Source: Allobosea sp.
GTDB lineage: Bacteria; Pseudomonadota; Alphaproteobacteria; Rhizobiales; Beijerinckiaceae
Direction of reading: 5' to 3'
Length of the DNA stretch: 64,000 nt
NCBI GenBank assembly: GCA_024231975.1
Contig: JAAEQB010000034.1
Span: forward strand, 124,001 to 188,000
Within the stretch, counting starts at the first letter, position 1. Every line of letters begins with the position of its first letter. The translations under genes and the position numbers were made by a program. The notes beneath the pieces are model-generated. The model worked only from the letters and a program-made list of their open reading frames with translations. It was not told the DNA's origin and ran no database searches. Below, in pieces: positions 55,292 through 64,000 of the stretch.

Positions 55292-57721
55292 ATGACTGGC
55301 TCGACGCCCCGCGCTCCGCTCGTCCCCGGCACGACCGATACCTATCCGGTCCTGCCGCTGCGCGACATCGTCGTCTTCCCGCACATGATCGTGCCGCTCT
55401 TCGTCGGCCGCGAGAAGTCCATTCGTGCGCTCGAGGAGGTGGTCAAGAACGATGGCCTGATCCTGCTCGCCACGCAGAAGAATGCCGGCGACGATGATCC
55501 GGAAACCGGAGACATCTATGAAATCGGCACGCTCGCCCGCGTGCTGCAGCTGCTGAAGCTGCCCGACTCGACCGTGAAGGTGCTCGTCGAGGGCATCGGC
55601 CGGGCCAAGGCGACGACCTATACCGCGACCGACAACTTCTACGAGGCGCAGGCCGAGGCCCTCGCCGAGGAGGAGGGCAAGAAGGTCGAGGTCGAGGCGC
55701 TCGCCCGCTCGGTCGTCAGCGAGTTCGAGAACTATGTGAAGCTCAACAAGAAGATCTCGCCCGAGATCGTCGCGGCGGTCTCCCAGATCGACGAGCCGGC
55801 CAAGCTCGCCGACACGGTCGCCTCGCATCTCGCGGTCAAGATCGCCGACCGGCAGGCCGTGCTGGAGGTGATGAACGTCGCCCACCGGCTCGAGAAGGTG
55901 CTCTCCTTGATGGAGAGCGAGATGTCGGTGCTGCAGGTCGAGAAGCGCATCCGCTCGCGCGTCAAGCGCCAGATGGAGAAGACCCAGCGCGAGTATTATC
56001 TCAACGAGCAGATGAAGGCGATCCAGAAGGAGCTGGGCGACGGCGAGGAAGGCCGCGACGAGCTGGCCGAGCTGGAAGAGCGCATCGCCAAGACCAAGCT
56101 GACCAAGGAGGCGCGCGACAAGGCGCTCGCCGAGGTCAAGAAGCTCCGCCAGATGTCGCCGATGTCTGCCGAAGCCACGGTCGTGCGCAATTATCTCGAC
56201 TGGCTGCTCGGCATTCCGTGGGGCAAGAAGTCGAAGATCAAGAAGGACCTCGCAGCAGCCCAGCAGGTGCTCGACGACGATCACTTCGGCCTCGACAAGG
56301 TCAAGGACCGCATCGTCGAATATCTCGCCGTGCAGCAGCGCGCCAACCGGCTCGCCGGCCCGATCCTGTGCCTCGTCGGCCCTCCGGGTGTCGGCAAGAC
56401 CTCGCTTGGCAAGTCGATCGCCAAGGCGACCGGCCGCGAGTTCGTGCGCATGTCGCTCGGCGGCGTGCGTGACGAGGCCGAAATCCGCGGTCACCGCCGC
56501 ACCTATATCGGCTCGATGCCCGGCAAGATCATCCAGTCGATGAAGAAGGCCAAGACCTCGAACCCGCTCATCCTGCTCGACGAGATCGACAAGATGGGCC
56601 AGGACTTCCGCGGCGATCCGTCGGCGGCCCTGCTCGAGGTGCTCGATCCCGAGCAGAACTCGACCTTCAACGACCATTACCTCGAGGTCGACTACGACCT
56701 GTCGAACGTGATGTTCGTGACCACGGCGAACACGCTGAACATCCCCCCGGCCCTGCTGGACCGGATGGAGGTGATCCGCATCGCCGGCTATACCGAGGAC
56801 GAGAAGGCCGAGATCGCGCGCCGCCACCTGATCCCGGGGGCGATCGCCAAGCACGGCCTGCAGTCCAAGGAATGGTCGATCGACGACGAGGCCCTGACGA
56901 CGCTGGTCCGCCGCTACACCCGCGAGGCCGGCGTTCGTAACCTCGAGCGCGAGATCGCCAACACCGTCCGCAAGGCGGTGAAGGAAATCGTGCTGTCGAA
57001 GAAGAAGAAGGTCGCGGTCACCCCCGCGGTGCTGGAAGAGTATCTCGGCCCGCCGCGCTATCGCTATGGCATGGCGGAGACCGAGGATCAGGTCGGTGTC
57101 GTCACCGGTCTGGCCTGGACCGAGGTCGGCGGCGAGATGCTGACGATCGAAGGCGTGATGATGCCCGGCAAGGGCAAGATGACCGTCACCGGCAACCTGC
57201 GCGACGTGATGAAGGAATCGATCTCGGCGGCGGCGTCCTATGTCCGTTCCCGCGCCATCGATTTCGGCATCGAGCCGCCGCTGTTCGACCGGCGCGACAT
57301 CCACGTCCACCTGCCTGAGGGGGCGACCCCGAAGGACGGTCCGTCGGCCGGCATTGCCATGGCCACCGCGATCGTCTCGGTCATGACCGGCATCCCGGTC
57401 CGCCGCGACGTCGCCATGACCGGCGAGGTCACGCTGCGGGGCAGGGCGCTGCCGATCGGCGGCCTCAAGGAGAAGCTCCTGGCGGCCCTGCGTGGCGGCA
57501 TCAAGAAGGTGCTGATCCCGGAGGACAACGCCAAGGATCTGGCCGATCTGCCGAAGTCCGTGAAGAACGGGCTGGAGATCGTCCCGGTCTCGCGGATGGA
57601 CCAGGTGCTCCAGCACGCGCTGGTGCGCCAGCCGACGCCGATTGTCTGGGAGGAGGACCTGAAGGCGCCCGTGCCCAAGGGTAGCGAGGATGACGCGGCT
57701 GCGGCCAGCGTCGCCCACTGA
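55292..57721 (+). CDS. lon: ATP-dependent protease Lon
   Basis: An 809-residue AAA+ serine protease. N-terminal substrate domain (YPVLPLRDIVVFPHMIVPLF), Walker A GPPGVGKTS, Walker B NPLILLDEIDKM, and a C-terminal protease with Ser685 in PKDGPSAG and the partner Lys about 43 residues later in LKEKLLAAL. ATG at 55292 with GAAGGA upstream is the standard start; the longer frame to 55166 is not homologous. Confidence 0.97.
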   Translation: MTGSTPRAPLVPGTTDTYPVLPLRDIVVFPHMIVPLFVGREKSIRALEEVVKNDGLILLATQKNAGDDDPETGDIYEIGTLARVLQLLKLPDSTVKVLVEGIGRAKATTYTATDNFYEAQAEALAEEEGKKVEVEALARSVVSEFENYVKLNKKISPEIVAAVSQIDEPAKLADTVASHLAVKIADRQAVLEVMNVAHRLEKVLSLMESEMSVLQVEKRIRSRVKRQMEKTQREYYLNEQMKAIQKELGDGEEGRDELAELEERIAKTKLTKEARDKALAEVKKLRQMSPMSAEATVVRNYLDWLLGIPWGKKSKIKKDLAAAQQVLDDDHFGLDKVKDRIVEYLAVQQRANRLAGPILCLVGPPGVGKTSLGKSIAKATGREFVRMSLGGVRDEAEIRGHRRTYIGSMPGKIIQSMKKAKTSNPLILLDEIDKMGQDFRGDPSAALLEVLDPEQNSTFNDHYLEVDYDLSNVMFVTTANTLNIPPALLDRMEVIRIAGYTEDEKAEIARRHLIPGAIAKHGLQSKEWSIDDEALTTLVRRYTREAGVRNLEREIANTVRKAVKEIVLSKKKKVAVTPAVLEEYLGPPRYRYGMAETEDQVGVVTGLAWTEVGGEMLTIEGVMMPGKGKMTVTGNLRDVMKESISAAASYVRSRAIDFGIEPPLFDRRDIHVHLPEGATPKDGPSAGIAMATAIVSVMTGIPVRRDVAMTGEVTLRGRALPIGGLKEKLLAALRGGIKKVLIPEDNAKDLADLPKSVKNGLEIVPVSRMDQVLQHALVRQPTPIVWEEDLKAPVPKGSEDDAAAASVAH

Positions 57722-57743
57722 GCCCAGCGCTCGCGAATGAAGA

Positions 57744-57771
57744 GGCCGCCGGCATCGCCGGCGGCCTTTTT
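57744..57771 (+). terminator. Rho-independent terminator of lon
   Basis: GGCCGCCGGC, 3-nt loop ATC, GCCGGCGGCC, then TTTTT: the classic form, 22 bp after the stop. Confidence 0.95.
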
Positions 57772-57839
57772 CGTTGGTAGCCCGCTTGAGCCGCACCCTG
57801 CGTCATAGCTTAGGCTTGGTTCAGGAGGTGCCGACGACC

Positions 57840-58916
57840 ATGCAAGGCAAGGGTGAGACCTGGCTCGAGGCCAATGAGTGCGCCGCCCGGATCGGGCTGT
57901 CGAAGCGGGCTCTGCGGCTCTACGAGGAGCACGGCCTGATCCGCCCACGTCGGACGGAAAAGGGCTGGCGGCTCTACGGCGCCGACGAGATCGCCCGCCT
58001 GCACGAGATCCTGGCGCTGAAGCGCATGGGCCTCAGCTTGCAGCGGATCACCGCCTTGTTGCAGGGCAAGGCCGTCGATCTCGCCGGGATCCTGGGCATC
58101 CAGCACGACCTGCTCGCCGAACAGCGCAAGCAGGCCGAGCAGGGTCTTGCCCTCGTCCGCGCCGCGCAAGCCAAGCTTGCCGCTGGCGCCTCCCTCACTG
58201 CCGACGAACTGATCAGGCTCGCGAAGGAGGCCAATATGTCCGAGACCACGACCGACACTGTCGCCTGGCGGCGCTATGAGCAGGCGCGGCCGCGCACAGA
58301 GATCAAGCTCGATCCGCGCAGTTTCCAGCGCTGCACCGGCTTCTACCGGCATCCAGCCGGGCTGGTCATGGCCGTGACCCAGGAGGGCGATCGCTTCTTC
58401 CTGCAGCTCACAGGCCAGCCCAGGGTCGAACTGTTCGCCGAGAACGACAGCAACTTCTTCCTGAAGGTCGTGCCGGCGCAACTCACCTTCACGCCTGCCG
58501 AGGATGGCAACATCGATGCACTGATCCTGCATCAGGGCGGGCACGACACCGTCGCGACCCGCATCGACGAAGCAGAGGCGAAGCGGCTGGGCGATGAGCT
58601 AGGCGAGCGCGTGCGCAATCGGATGCCGGATCCGCGCAGCGAGGCGACCTTGCGCGAACTGCTCGAACAGCAGCAGCGCGGCAGCATGCCGCTAGAACGC
58701 TTGAGTGAGCCACTGGCCGAACTGGTGCGCGAGCAGCAGGCGATTGTCACCGCTGAGCTTGAAACGAAAGGCAGCTTGCAATCTCTCGATTTCCGCCGCG
58801 TTCGCGAAGACGGAGTCGACATCTACAAGGCGCAATTCGCCAAGGGCGTTCTGCGATGCGGTATCGGCTTCGGCCAGGACGGCCGGGTCCATACGCTCTG
58901 GATGCGGCCGGCCTGA
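57840..58916 (+). CDS. MerR-family regulator with C-terminal effector-like domain
   Basis: A 358-residue protein. The N-terminal MerR helix-turn-helix (LSKRALRLYEEHGLIRPRRT, RLYGADEIARLHEILALKRM) leads into a dimerisation coil (about 85-130). The C-terminal part contains FYRHPAGLVMAVTQEGDRFF and LQLTGQPRVELFAEND, resembling the small beta-domain (DUF3471-like) seen after serine beta-lactamase-type domains. That pairing is unusual; effector unknown. ATG at 57840 selected by homology. Confidence 0.85.
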   Translation: MQGKGETWLEANECAARIGLSKRALRLYEEHGLIRPRRTEKGWRLYGADEIARLHEILALKRMGLSLQRITALLQGKAVDLAGILGIQHDLLAEQRKQAEQGLALVRAAQAKLAAGASLTADELIRLAKEANMSETTTDTVAWRRYEQARPRTEIKLDPRSFQRCTGFYRHPAGLVMAVTQEGDRFFLQLTGQPRVELFAENDSNFFLKVVPAQLTFTPAEDGNIDALILHQGGHDTVATRIDEAEAKRLGDELGERVRNRMPDPRSEATLRELLEQQQRGSMPLERLSEPLAELVREQQAIVTAELETKGSLQSLDFRRVREDGVDIYKAQFAKGVLRCGIGFGQDGRVHTLWMRPA

Positions 58917-58935
58917 CTCGCCTGAAGGGAAAGGC

Positions 58936-59011
<76 letters not shown>

Positions 59012-59362
59012 TTGCCCGCCGTTTAAGGCCACGGGCTTGGCTTCGCAAGCCACAGGACGCGGAACGAACAGTCTTTGCCTACCGGCGAGCTCGGCGGTGA
59101 GGCCGGTCGGCAGTCTGAACGGCCCAGGCAGTCGTGCTGGAACGAGGCAACAGGCAGGGCGCGGCCGAGATTCGCTGCCGCGAGCCCGGCACGCAGCGGA
59201 TCGGCGTGCTTCGTCTCGATCGCGGAGTCGAAAAACTGCCGGTTTTGATCTCTTTCCACGGACTTTGGAGATGATCGTCATTTTGACGGCTTCAGTGCTT
59301 GACAGTCAGGGCCGGGGGCCATAATCCCAACGCCGCCGGGGACGAGTTCCTCCGCCGCCCGC
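59012..59362. other. Intergenic spacer between tRNA-Val and tRNA-Asp
   Basis: 351 bp with no convincing gene. A plausible promoter for tRNA-Asp is TTGACA (59299-59304) and ATAATC (59321-59326), 16 bp apart and about 37 bp before the tRNA. The rest shows nothing I can name. Confidence 0.6.
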
Positions 59363-59439
59363 GCGGGCGTAGCTCAGTTGGTTAGAGTGCCGGCCTGTCA
59401 CGCCGGAGGTCGCGGGTTCGAGCCCCGTCGCCCGCGCCA
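59363..59439 (+). tRNA. tRNA-Asp (GTC anticodon)
   Basis: 77 nt with CCA. Acceptor GCGGGCG / CGCCCGC; anticodon stem CCGGC / GCCGG with loop CTGTCAC (anticodon GTC); T arm GGGTTCGAGCCCC. Its 3' end is the probable insertion site of the integrative element that follows. Confidence 0.96.
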
Positions 59440-59500
59440 TATATTTCAAGGGCTTAGCCCGATTGACCTGTGGGTCATTACACTTTCTCCAACGCCCTCA

Positions 59501-60745
59501 TTACACTTTTCGGCCCGGTTTGTTCTTTCTGAGCTTCGCGCGGCCCTCCCGCCGATGTGAATCGACGTCTCGGACCGTCACAACATTCACCGGGTTGTAG
59601 GTCTGCTGAAGCCTGGTCGACGTTGCCAAGGTATTTGCCATCTTCGTCGAGATGGCTTGGGCGCTTGCGCCTCCGGCCGTCGCTTCAACAGTTCCTGATC
59701 GGCGCATGTCGGCAAGCTGACGCGTCTCAAGGAGACCGAATTCAGCGGTGCGAACGACCCGAAAATCAAAACCAAGCTTGTTCTTCGTGTAGGGCGCGGG
59801 CTGTTGGGGTTTGCCGCCCTTTGCGGTTGTGGCGCTGCCACGCGTCCTGAAAATCGGTGCGTTGGGCATCAGTTCGAAGGGCAACGATGCGATGTAGGCG
59901 TCGAGAAGATAGGTAGCCCGCTTACCGAGCGACCCTGCAGCGGCTCGATTGGTTTTGGCGCGAGCGAGAGCAAAAATGGCCCCCTGTAGATCGTCGCTTC
60001 GCTGCCCCGTTGTCAGAGAACGCAGGTCGATGGGCGAGAGCTGGCTATCCCATGCCGTAGCCATGCAGGCCGCTAGGCCCTTGTAACCCATCCGCCATGC
60101 GCGCTTGCAGAGGCGGACGACCTCGCCCTCGGTCCAGACCGCTTGGCGGGGCGGGGCGGTCGAATTGGCGATCGCAAGCGATGGGTCTTTTTTACCATGG
60201 GTGTATCCCATCGCCTCCATCCGAACCCAGAGGGCTCGCCAGACCTTGATGACGCGATGGCGCTCCGTGGCGGATACCGCTGCCTCGATCTTTGGAATTA
60301 GGCCCTTCGCCAGTCCGCTGACCGGTTCGAGGCGAAGAAAATGCTCCGTCTCGATCGTTGCCGGATCGACGTCGCCGAAGACCGGCTCCAGCCATTTCCA
60401 GGCGCGCAGCCAGTCATCACGACTTTCTTGGTCCTTCGTTTGCCGTTGGCCTTTGGTGACGCGAGTAGCGGCACGCAGTCTCAGAGCCCGATCGTAGGCC
60501 TCACCAACACTGCCGGTGGGCCACCGAGGACGTGAGGTCGTCTCGCCGCATCGGATCTGATCCCACTCGGCGTTCCACCCGATAGCGCGGGTCTTGTCCT
60601 GAGCGCTTGGATAGTTCTTGCCTGCGATCACCACGCCTGCACTCAGCGTCGTGAACCTGAAGCCGTGCGGCTTCATGTCCTTCGACGGCTTGTAGCGCCA
60701 ACGCCGTCCCATAAAGATCAGGTGTCGGATTTTGTCTTTTCCCAT
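59501..60745 (-). CDS. Tyrosine-recombinase integrase
   Basis: A 414-residue phage/island-type integrase reading towards the tRNA-Asp. The catalytic C-terminal half shows the first Arg region LSPIDLRSLTTGQ, the second Arg block LADMRRSGTVEATAGGAS and the nucleophile region LQQTYNPVN; the N-terminal part (about 60-220) is the core-binding domain. Its gene ends 62 bp from the tRNA 3' end, the usual placing of integrases that use that tRNA as attachment site. The ATG at 60745 (MGKDKIRHL) lies 1 bp after the small HTH gene's stop; an upstream start at 60769 is possible. Confidence 0.88.
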   Translation of the reverse strand: MGKDKIRHLIFMGRRWRYKPSKDMKPHGFRFTTLSAGVVIAGKNYPSAQDKTRAIGWNAEWDQIRCGETTSRPRWPTGSVGEAYDRALRLRAATRVTKGQRQTKDQESRDDWLRAWKWLEPVFGDVDPATIETEHFLRLEPVSGLAKGLIPKIEAAVSATERHRVIKVWRALWVRMEAMGYTHGKKDPSLAIANSTAPPRQAVWTEGEVVRLCKRAWRMGYKGLAACMATAWDSQLSPIDLRSLTTGQRSDDLQGAIFALARAKTNRAAAGSLGKRATYLLDAYIASLPFELMPNAPIFRTRGSATTAKGGKPQQPAPYTKNKLGFDFRVVRTAEFGLLETRQLADMRRSGTVEATAGGASAQAISTKMANTLATSTRLQQTYNPVNVVTVRDVDSHRREGRAKLRKNKPGRKV

Positions 60746-60746
60746 G

Positions 60747-61028
60747 TCACATTCGCTCGATGCGGTCATTCACCACCTCCCGAGCGTCGAGCGCCTGATT
60801 CCTGGGGGGTTGGACGGACCTGTTGTCCATCCACTCGTCGATCCTCTTCAGGTCATAGTTGCCGGTGTCTGCATCCGCGGTAGGGAAGCCCCGCTTCACC
60901 AGCTGCGGCAGCAGAGCCTTGAACTCCTCGATAGTGAGATGAAGCCGCCGCGCCGCCTTGGCGGGTGGAACGTCTCGTGGGTCTACCGAAAATCTTACGC
61001 GGCAAGAGCGAGGAACGCCGGGCATCAC
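60747..61028 (-). CDS. Small helix-turn-helix protein, probable excisionase/AlpA-like
   Basis: A 93-residue protein directly upstream of the integrase and coupled to it. The middle, PPAKAARRLHLTIEEFKALL, then KRGFP and YDLKRIDEWMD, matches the plan of AlpA/Xis-like DNA-binding proteins (helix-turn-helix followed by a wing and D-x-x-x-I-D-x-W segment). It probably governs excision direction. The start may be the second Met. Confidence 0.75.
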   Translation of the reverse strand: MMPGVPRSCRVRFSVDPRDVPPAKAARRLHLTIEEFKALLPQLVKRGFPTADADTGNYDLKRIDEWMDNRSVQPPRNQALDAREVVNDRIERM

Positions 61029-61371
61029 GCTGCCTCGCTAGCACGGCGCCTCGACGCCATCCTGCGCCCACCGGCAGGCCTTGAGCCCAACACGACCCTC
61101 CTGGCCGCCGAGCGCGTTCCCGTGCGTGTCTGCGTCTGTTGCTCGGTCGCCGTCCTGCGGTCCACGCCGGTTGCTCCTGTCCAGGAGCAGAAGGCTGCCA
61201 GCGTCGCACTGCGACCGACATGAATCCAATTGGTAAGGGCTTTTTTCAGTAGAATTAGAGACGGCGGCGCTGGTGGCGCCGCCGATGCCTACGCCGTCGG
61301 GCGCGAGGAGGATCGCCAGACGGTCCGTCCGGGTTACAAGCAGGCTTGGTCACGCTGCGAGCGTGGACGCT
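61029..61371. other. Intergenic stretch inside the integrative element
   Basis: 343 bp without a gene I can support. Overlapping frames here are Arg-rich and lack normal starts. The hairpin GGCGGCGC-TGGTG-GCGCCGCC at 61263-61283 may end the 61372 gene on the minus strand. A degraded gene remnant cannot be excluded. Confidence 0.5.
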
Positions 61372-62406
61372 TCAGGCAGCACAGGGGGCAACCCGAAATA
61401 CCTTGTGTGTGCCAGGCTGGCCACTGAGGACCAACTGCCCTGTGAATGCATGAATGTTGTAAGCGTGGTCCACGCGCGCCAATGTCCACTCGATCGCTTT
61501 ATGGACCCTGGCAGTGTTCGGGTAGAGAGCCCGCTTCCGCCGGTTGCGGATGTTCGGGGTGGCGCGATGCGCGATGTAGTAGCGCACGAGATCCCATCGC
61601 AGGATCGTTGGCTCGCCCCTCGCCAAGCAGCCGGCGAAGACAGCAAGATCGAAGACCCGCCGGTAGTCGATCTTCGCGGGCTCGCCGTGGACGAACGGCC
61701 ATATGTCGGCCGCGTTGACGCCGCTGACAAAGGAAAATTCGGTCATCTCCATGATGCTCAGTTTTGGCAGACCATCGAGCACATGGCGCGCGATGGTCTC
61801 GTCGGCCGGCCTGTTGCCCTTCTGGGCCTGATTGAAGACCTTTCGCATCCCTGATGCGATGAGTTGCGCCGCATTCCGCGCCTTGCCAACAAGCGCGATC
61901 GCGCGCCTCTGGCTCTCGATCATCGCCTTTAAGCCAGCGACATTTCCAGTCGCCTGGAAGTGGACGGCTTTAGCCGTCGGCAGATGGCCGCGATACTGAT
62001 CGTCCCACGTGTGATCGCGAGTGGCGGCCAAAACGTTTCCTTTACGCAGCAAGGTTTGGCTGTCCGAAGGACCAAGCCAAACGCCGTGAAGCACGGCATC
62101 CAAGTCGGGAACTTGAGTTGGCCTTGGCGCTTGCTTGTGTGAATTCCGTACGACTGCCGCCAGCGCGCGGACCATTGTGTTTAAGTCCGAGATCAACAGG
62201 GCTTGGATCGCGTCGAGCCGATTTTCAAGATCGGTTCGTGCCGGAGCGCCAGCTCCCCCGCCCGGGAAAGCGTTAGCGCCGCCCACCCGAGATGAGACGA
62301 AGCGTACAGGAATGGGATGGCTCACCTGCCCAGGTCGCCGCAGAAACTGCGCGATTAGTATGGGGATCGTCTTCCAGAACATGAGTACCGACACATGCAA
62401 CTCCAT
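61372..62406 (-). CDS. Unknown protein of the integrative element
   Basis: About 344 residues from the ATG at 62406; the frame reaches a TTG at 62427. The composition is normal and the later part is well structured (helical segments such as KAMIESQRRAIALVGKARNA and HKAIEWTLARVDHAYNIHAF). No known motif recognised. Lower GC than the chromosomal genes nearby and divergent from the RepA-like gene, suggesting it belongs to the mobile element's regulation or replication module. Confidence 0.7.
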   Translation of the reverse strand: MELHVSVLMFWKTIPILIAQFLRRPGQVSHPIPVRFVSSRVGGANAFPGGGAGAPARTDLENRLDAIQALLISDLNTMVRALAAVVRNSHKQAPRPTQVPDLDAVLHGVWLGPSDSQTLLRKGNVLAATRDHTWDDQYRGHLPTAKAVHFQATGNVAGLKAMIESQRRAIALVGKARNAAQLIASGMRKVFNQAQKGNRPADETIARHVLDGLPKLSIMEMTEFSFVSGVNAADIWPFVHGEPAKIDYRRVFDLAVFAGCLARGEPTILRWDLVRYYIAHRATPNIRNRRKRALYPNTARVHKAIEWTLARVDHAYNIHAFTGQLVLSGQPGTHKVFRVAPCAA

Positions 62407-62557
62407 ACCCGAATCAACATTCTCCAATTTTAATCCAGCGTGAGAGAATCGCCGAATCTGCTGTCAATTGGCCGATACGCTAAAATTTGATGGAAAACCT
62501 GGTCTCGGCTTTTACGGCTTTACGTCAAGCTCTCGGAGACAAAAGGATCCATCGCCG

Positions 62558-63778
62558 ATGACGATCTCGACCTCAGGCTCAGACGATGGGCCGATCAGCG
62601 CGAACCAGTTGAAAGCGCGCTCATTTGCTCCGCTGAAGTTCGTTGTCGAGGGTCTGGTTCCGACTGGCCTGACAGTGCTGGCTGGTGAACCGAAGGCGAA
62701 GAAAAGCTGGCTCGCGCTGGATATCGCGCTGTCGGTGGCGCGCGGCGAAGCCTGCCTCGATAGGCGGAAAAACCTATGCCCAAAGGGCGCTGTGCTTTAC
62801 CTCGCGCTTGAGGATAGCCAGCGGCGGATCAAGGACCGCATCGCGCTGATGCTTGGCGGTAGCCAGGAGTGGCCCGCCAATCTCTTCTTCGAGACAGACT
62901 GGCCTCGAATGGATGCCGATGGCCTGCTGCGAATTCGCCGATGGATTGAAGGGACACCCGAAGCGCGCCTGGTCATCATCGACGTCTTCCAGAAAGTCCG
63001 ATCGAGGGCCGGCGGGCAGGGGGGGTACATCAAGGATTATGATGACATCACCGAGCTACAAAGGATTGCCAGCGAGAAAGAGGTCGGAATTCTCCTCATC
63101 CATCACCTCCGCAAGTCCGGCGGCGATCCCTTCGAACGCATCACTGGATCGAGCGGCTTCCAGGGAGCCTCCGACACGCTGATTGTGCTCGACAAGGCGC
63201 GAGGAGGAACACGCCTGCTGGCGCGGGACCGAGATATCGAGGAAGTCGCGCAGGAGATGACTTTCGATGACTTGGCGAAGCGCTGGCGTCTCGCTCAGCC
63301 GCGCGCAGTCGTCAGCACTCATCCCGAGCGCGACCGTATCGTTCAACTCTTGGCCGCCAGCCAGACTCCACTCTCGTCGCGAGATATCGAGAAGGCGACT
63401 GGGCAAACGGACGATGCGGTGCGTCAGCTTCTCAAGAAGATGGTTGATGCCGGCGAAATCGCCAGAGTTGCCCGAGGCCAATATGTCAGTCAGACCGCAA
63501 ATGCTGCGTGGCCGGCTACGGGCGATCACAGCAATCACAACGATCACAATGCTCACGTAGTGCATTTCGCTTACGACAGGGATTTGAAGGAACGGGAGCG
63601 GCGAGAATCTTGGGCCGCAGACGCTCCGGATTATCCGGAAGACGACAATGCGACCGATCGCATGGCAATTGTGTACGAAGCCCTCGATAAGTTAGCGTCA
63701 CGGCTGCCCACGGCGCGTTGCCTCAACCCACCAGTCGTGGGCCTCGGTTGTGCCGAACCGGCTACGATCGCGGTCTGA
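62558..63778 (+). CDS. RepA-like AAA ATPase with C-terminal winged helix
   Basis: A 406-residue protein of the RepA/AAA_25 group (RSF1010 RepA-like hexameric ATPases found in phages and plasmids). Walker A GEPKAKKSWLALDIAL, an LYLALEDSQRRIKDR motif, Walker B RLVIIDVFQKVR, and a downstream IHHLRKSGG and GSSGFQGASDT. After about residue 250 a small winged helix (TPLSSRDIEKATGQTDDAVR) follows, then a His/Asn-rich stretch and acidic tail. Likely helps replicate or prime the element. The ATG at 62558 has AAAAGGA at good spacing; the frame extends to 62468. Confidence 0.85.
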   Translation: MTISTSGSDDGPISANQLKARSFAPLKFVVEGLVPTGLTVLAGEPKAKKSWLALDIALSVARGEACLDRRKNLCPKGAVLYLALEDSQRRIKDRIALMLGGSQEWPANLFFETDWPRMDADGLLRIRRWIEGTPEARLVIIDVFQKVRSRAGGQGGYIKDYDDITELQRIASEKEVGILLIHHLRKSGGDPFERITGSSGFQGASDTLIVLDKARGGTRLLARDRDIEEVAQEMTFDDLAKRWRLAQPRAVVSTHPERDRIVQLLAASQTPLSSRDIEKATGQTDDAVRQLLKKMVDAGEIARVARGQYVSQTANAAWPATGDHSNHNDHNAHVVHFAYDRDLKERERRESWAADAPDYPEDDNATDRMAIVYEALDKLASRLPTARCLNPPVVGLGCAEPATIAV

Positions 63779-63898
63779 ACCCGAATGTGAAGATCGAGAA
63801 GTGCGCTGGCACCCTCTGGCGGCTTCCGAGCCGGTAGAGAGACTGAGTCTGATTTGGGCCAACTTGGGATCCCAACGCGCAGCAGCTCGAGAGCGGTT

Positions 63899-64000
63899 CT
63901 AAACGTTCCCGACCCACTCGCCGAGCTTGACCTCAACGAACAGCTGTGGCGCGCCGCGAGACACGGTTCCGGTGAAGGTGAATCCGTGCCGGATGGCCGC
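63899..64000 (-). CDS. C-terminal end of a gene continuing past the window
   Basis: The last 33 residues of a minus-strand protein, ending ...FVEVKLGEWVGNV and a TAG stop. The segment is regular and starts AAIRHGFTFTGTV. Too short to classify; it belongs to the integrative element. The 120 bp between it and the RepA-like gene contain nothing I recognise. Confidence 0.6.
   Translation of the reverse strand, partial: AAIRHGFTFTGTVSRGAPQLFVEVKLGEWVGNV

Noticed and set aside
59012..59362. Short frames between tRNA-Val and tRNA-Asp
   Set aside because: Frames are short, Arg/Ser-rich and overlap tRNA sequence.
61038..61229. Small minus-strand gene inside the integrative element
   Set aside because: TTG start, no ribosome site, overlapping Arg-rich alternatives; not supportable.
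63631..63936. 101-residue minus-strand frame overlapping the RepA-like gene end
   Set aside because: Mostly antisense to a well-supported gene, Ser/Ala/Arg-rich, no motif.

Overview
The window is high-GC DNA from an alphaproteobacterium, most likely of the order Hyphomicrobiales (Rhizobiales); Bosea or Methylobacterium relatives are plausible but I cannot fix the genus. Grounds: the tig-clpP-clpX-lon block, divergent pobA/pobR, an eno/kdsA neighbourhood, and alphaproteobacterial protein styles. About 45 complete or near-complete genes, two partial genes, one frameshifted gene and three tRNAs are supported.

Region 1 (1-9012, minus strand): the start of a natural-product locus. A stand-alone adenylation-carrier protein, whose binding-pocket residues read as threonine, is translationally coupled to a giant hybrid PKS-NRPS (KS-AT-ACP-aminotransferase-C-A, running off the left edge). 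The second A domain reads as glycine. Upstream lie a TIGR04325-type methyltransferase and a small single-pass membrane protein.

Region 2 (10608-26741): an exopolysaccharide (EPS) locus. It has an ExoF-like export protein (minus), then on the plus strand UDP-xylose synthase, a WecG/TagA-type glycosyltransferase, a GDP-mannose 3,5-epimerase homologue, a polyprenyl-phosphate sugar transferase, a Wzz/tyrosine-kinase-like co-polymerase, a tiny zinc-ribbon protein, an 802-aa beta-helix protein without signal peptide, a type I secretion ABC/HlyD pair that probably exports it, and a ManC-like bifunctional protein with a degenerate nucleotidyltransferase motif.

Region 3 (26753-36371): a GntR/UTRA regulator divergent from a tight operon for uptake and hydrolysis of a peptide-like or amidated compound: an intact M20 amidohydrolase, a Tat-dependent solute-binding protein, two permeases, a fused two-domain ATPase, then M20-like and M24-like hydrolases that have both lost most of their metal ligands.

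Region 4 (36422-58916): ordinary chromosomal genes: an ArsR-SRPBCC pair with a large palindromic operator, GFA protein, pobA/pobR, a LigT-like 2H phosphoesterase, a phosphoribosyltransferase, an ArsC-family protein, tgt (zinc site lost), queF, eno, kdsA, transporters, a multicopper-oxidase fold protein with most copper ligands replaced, tRNA-Leu, tig, clpP, clpX, lon and a MerR regulator. A SnoaL-like gene is frameshifted at a G run.

Region 5 (58936-64000): tRNA-Val and tRNA-Asp(GTC). A tyrosine recombinase begins its 3' end 62 bp beyond the tRNA-Asp, followed by a small HTH protein, an unknown gene and a RepA-like ATPase: the left end of an integrative element that continues past the window.
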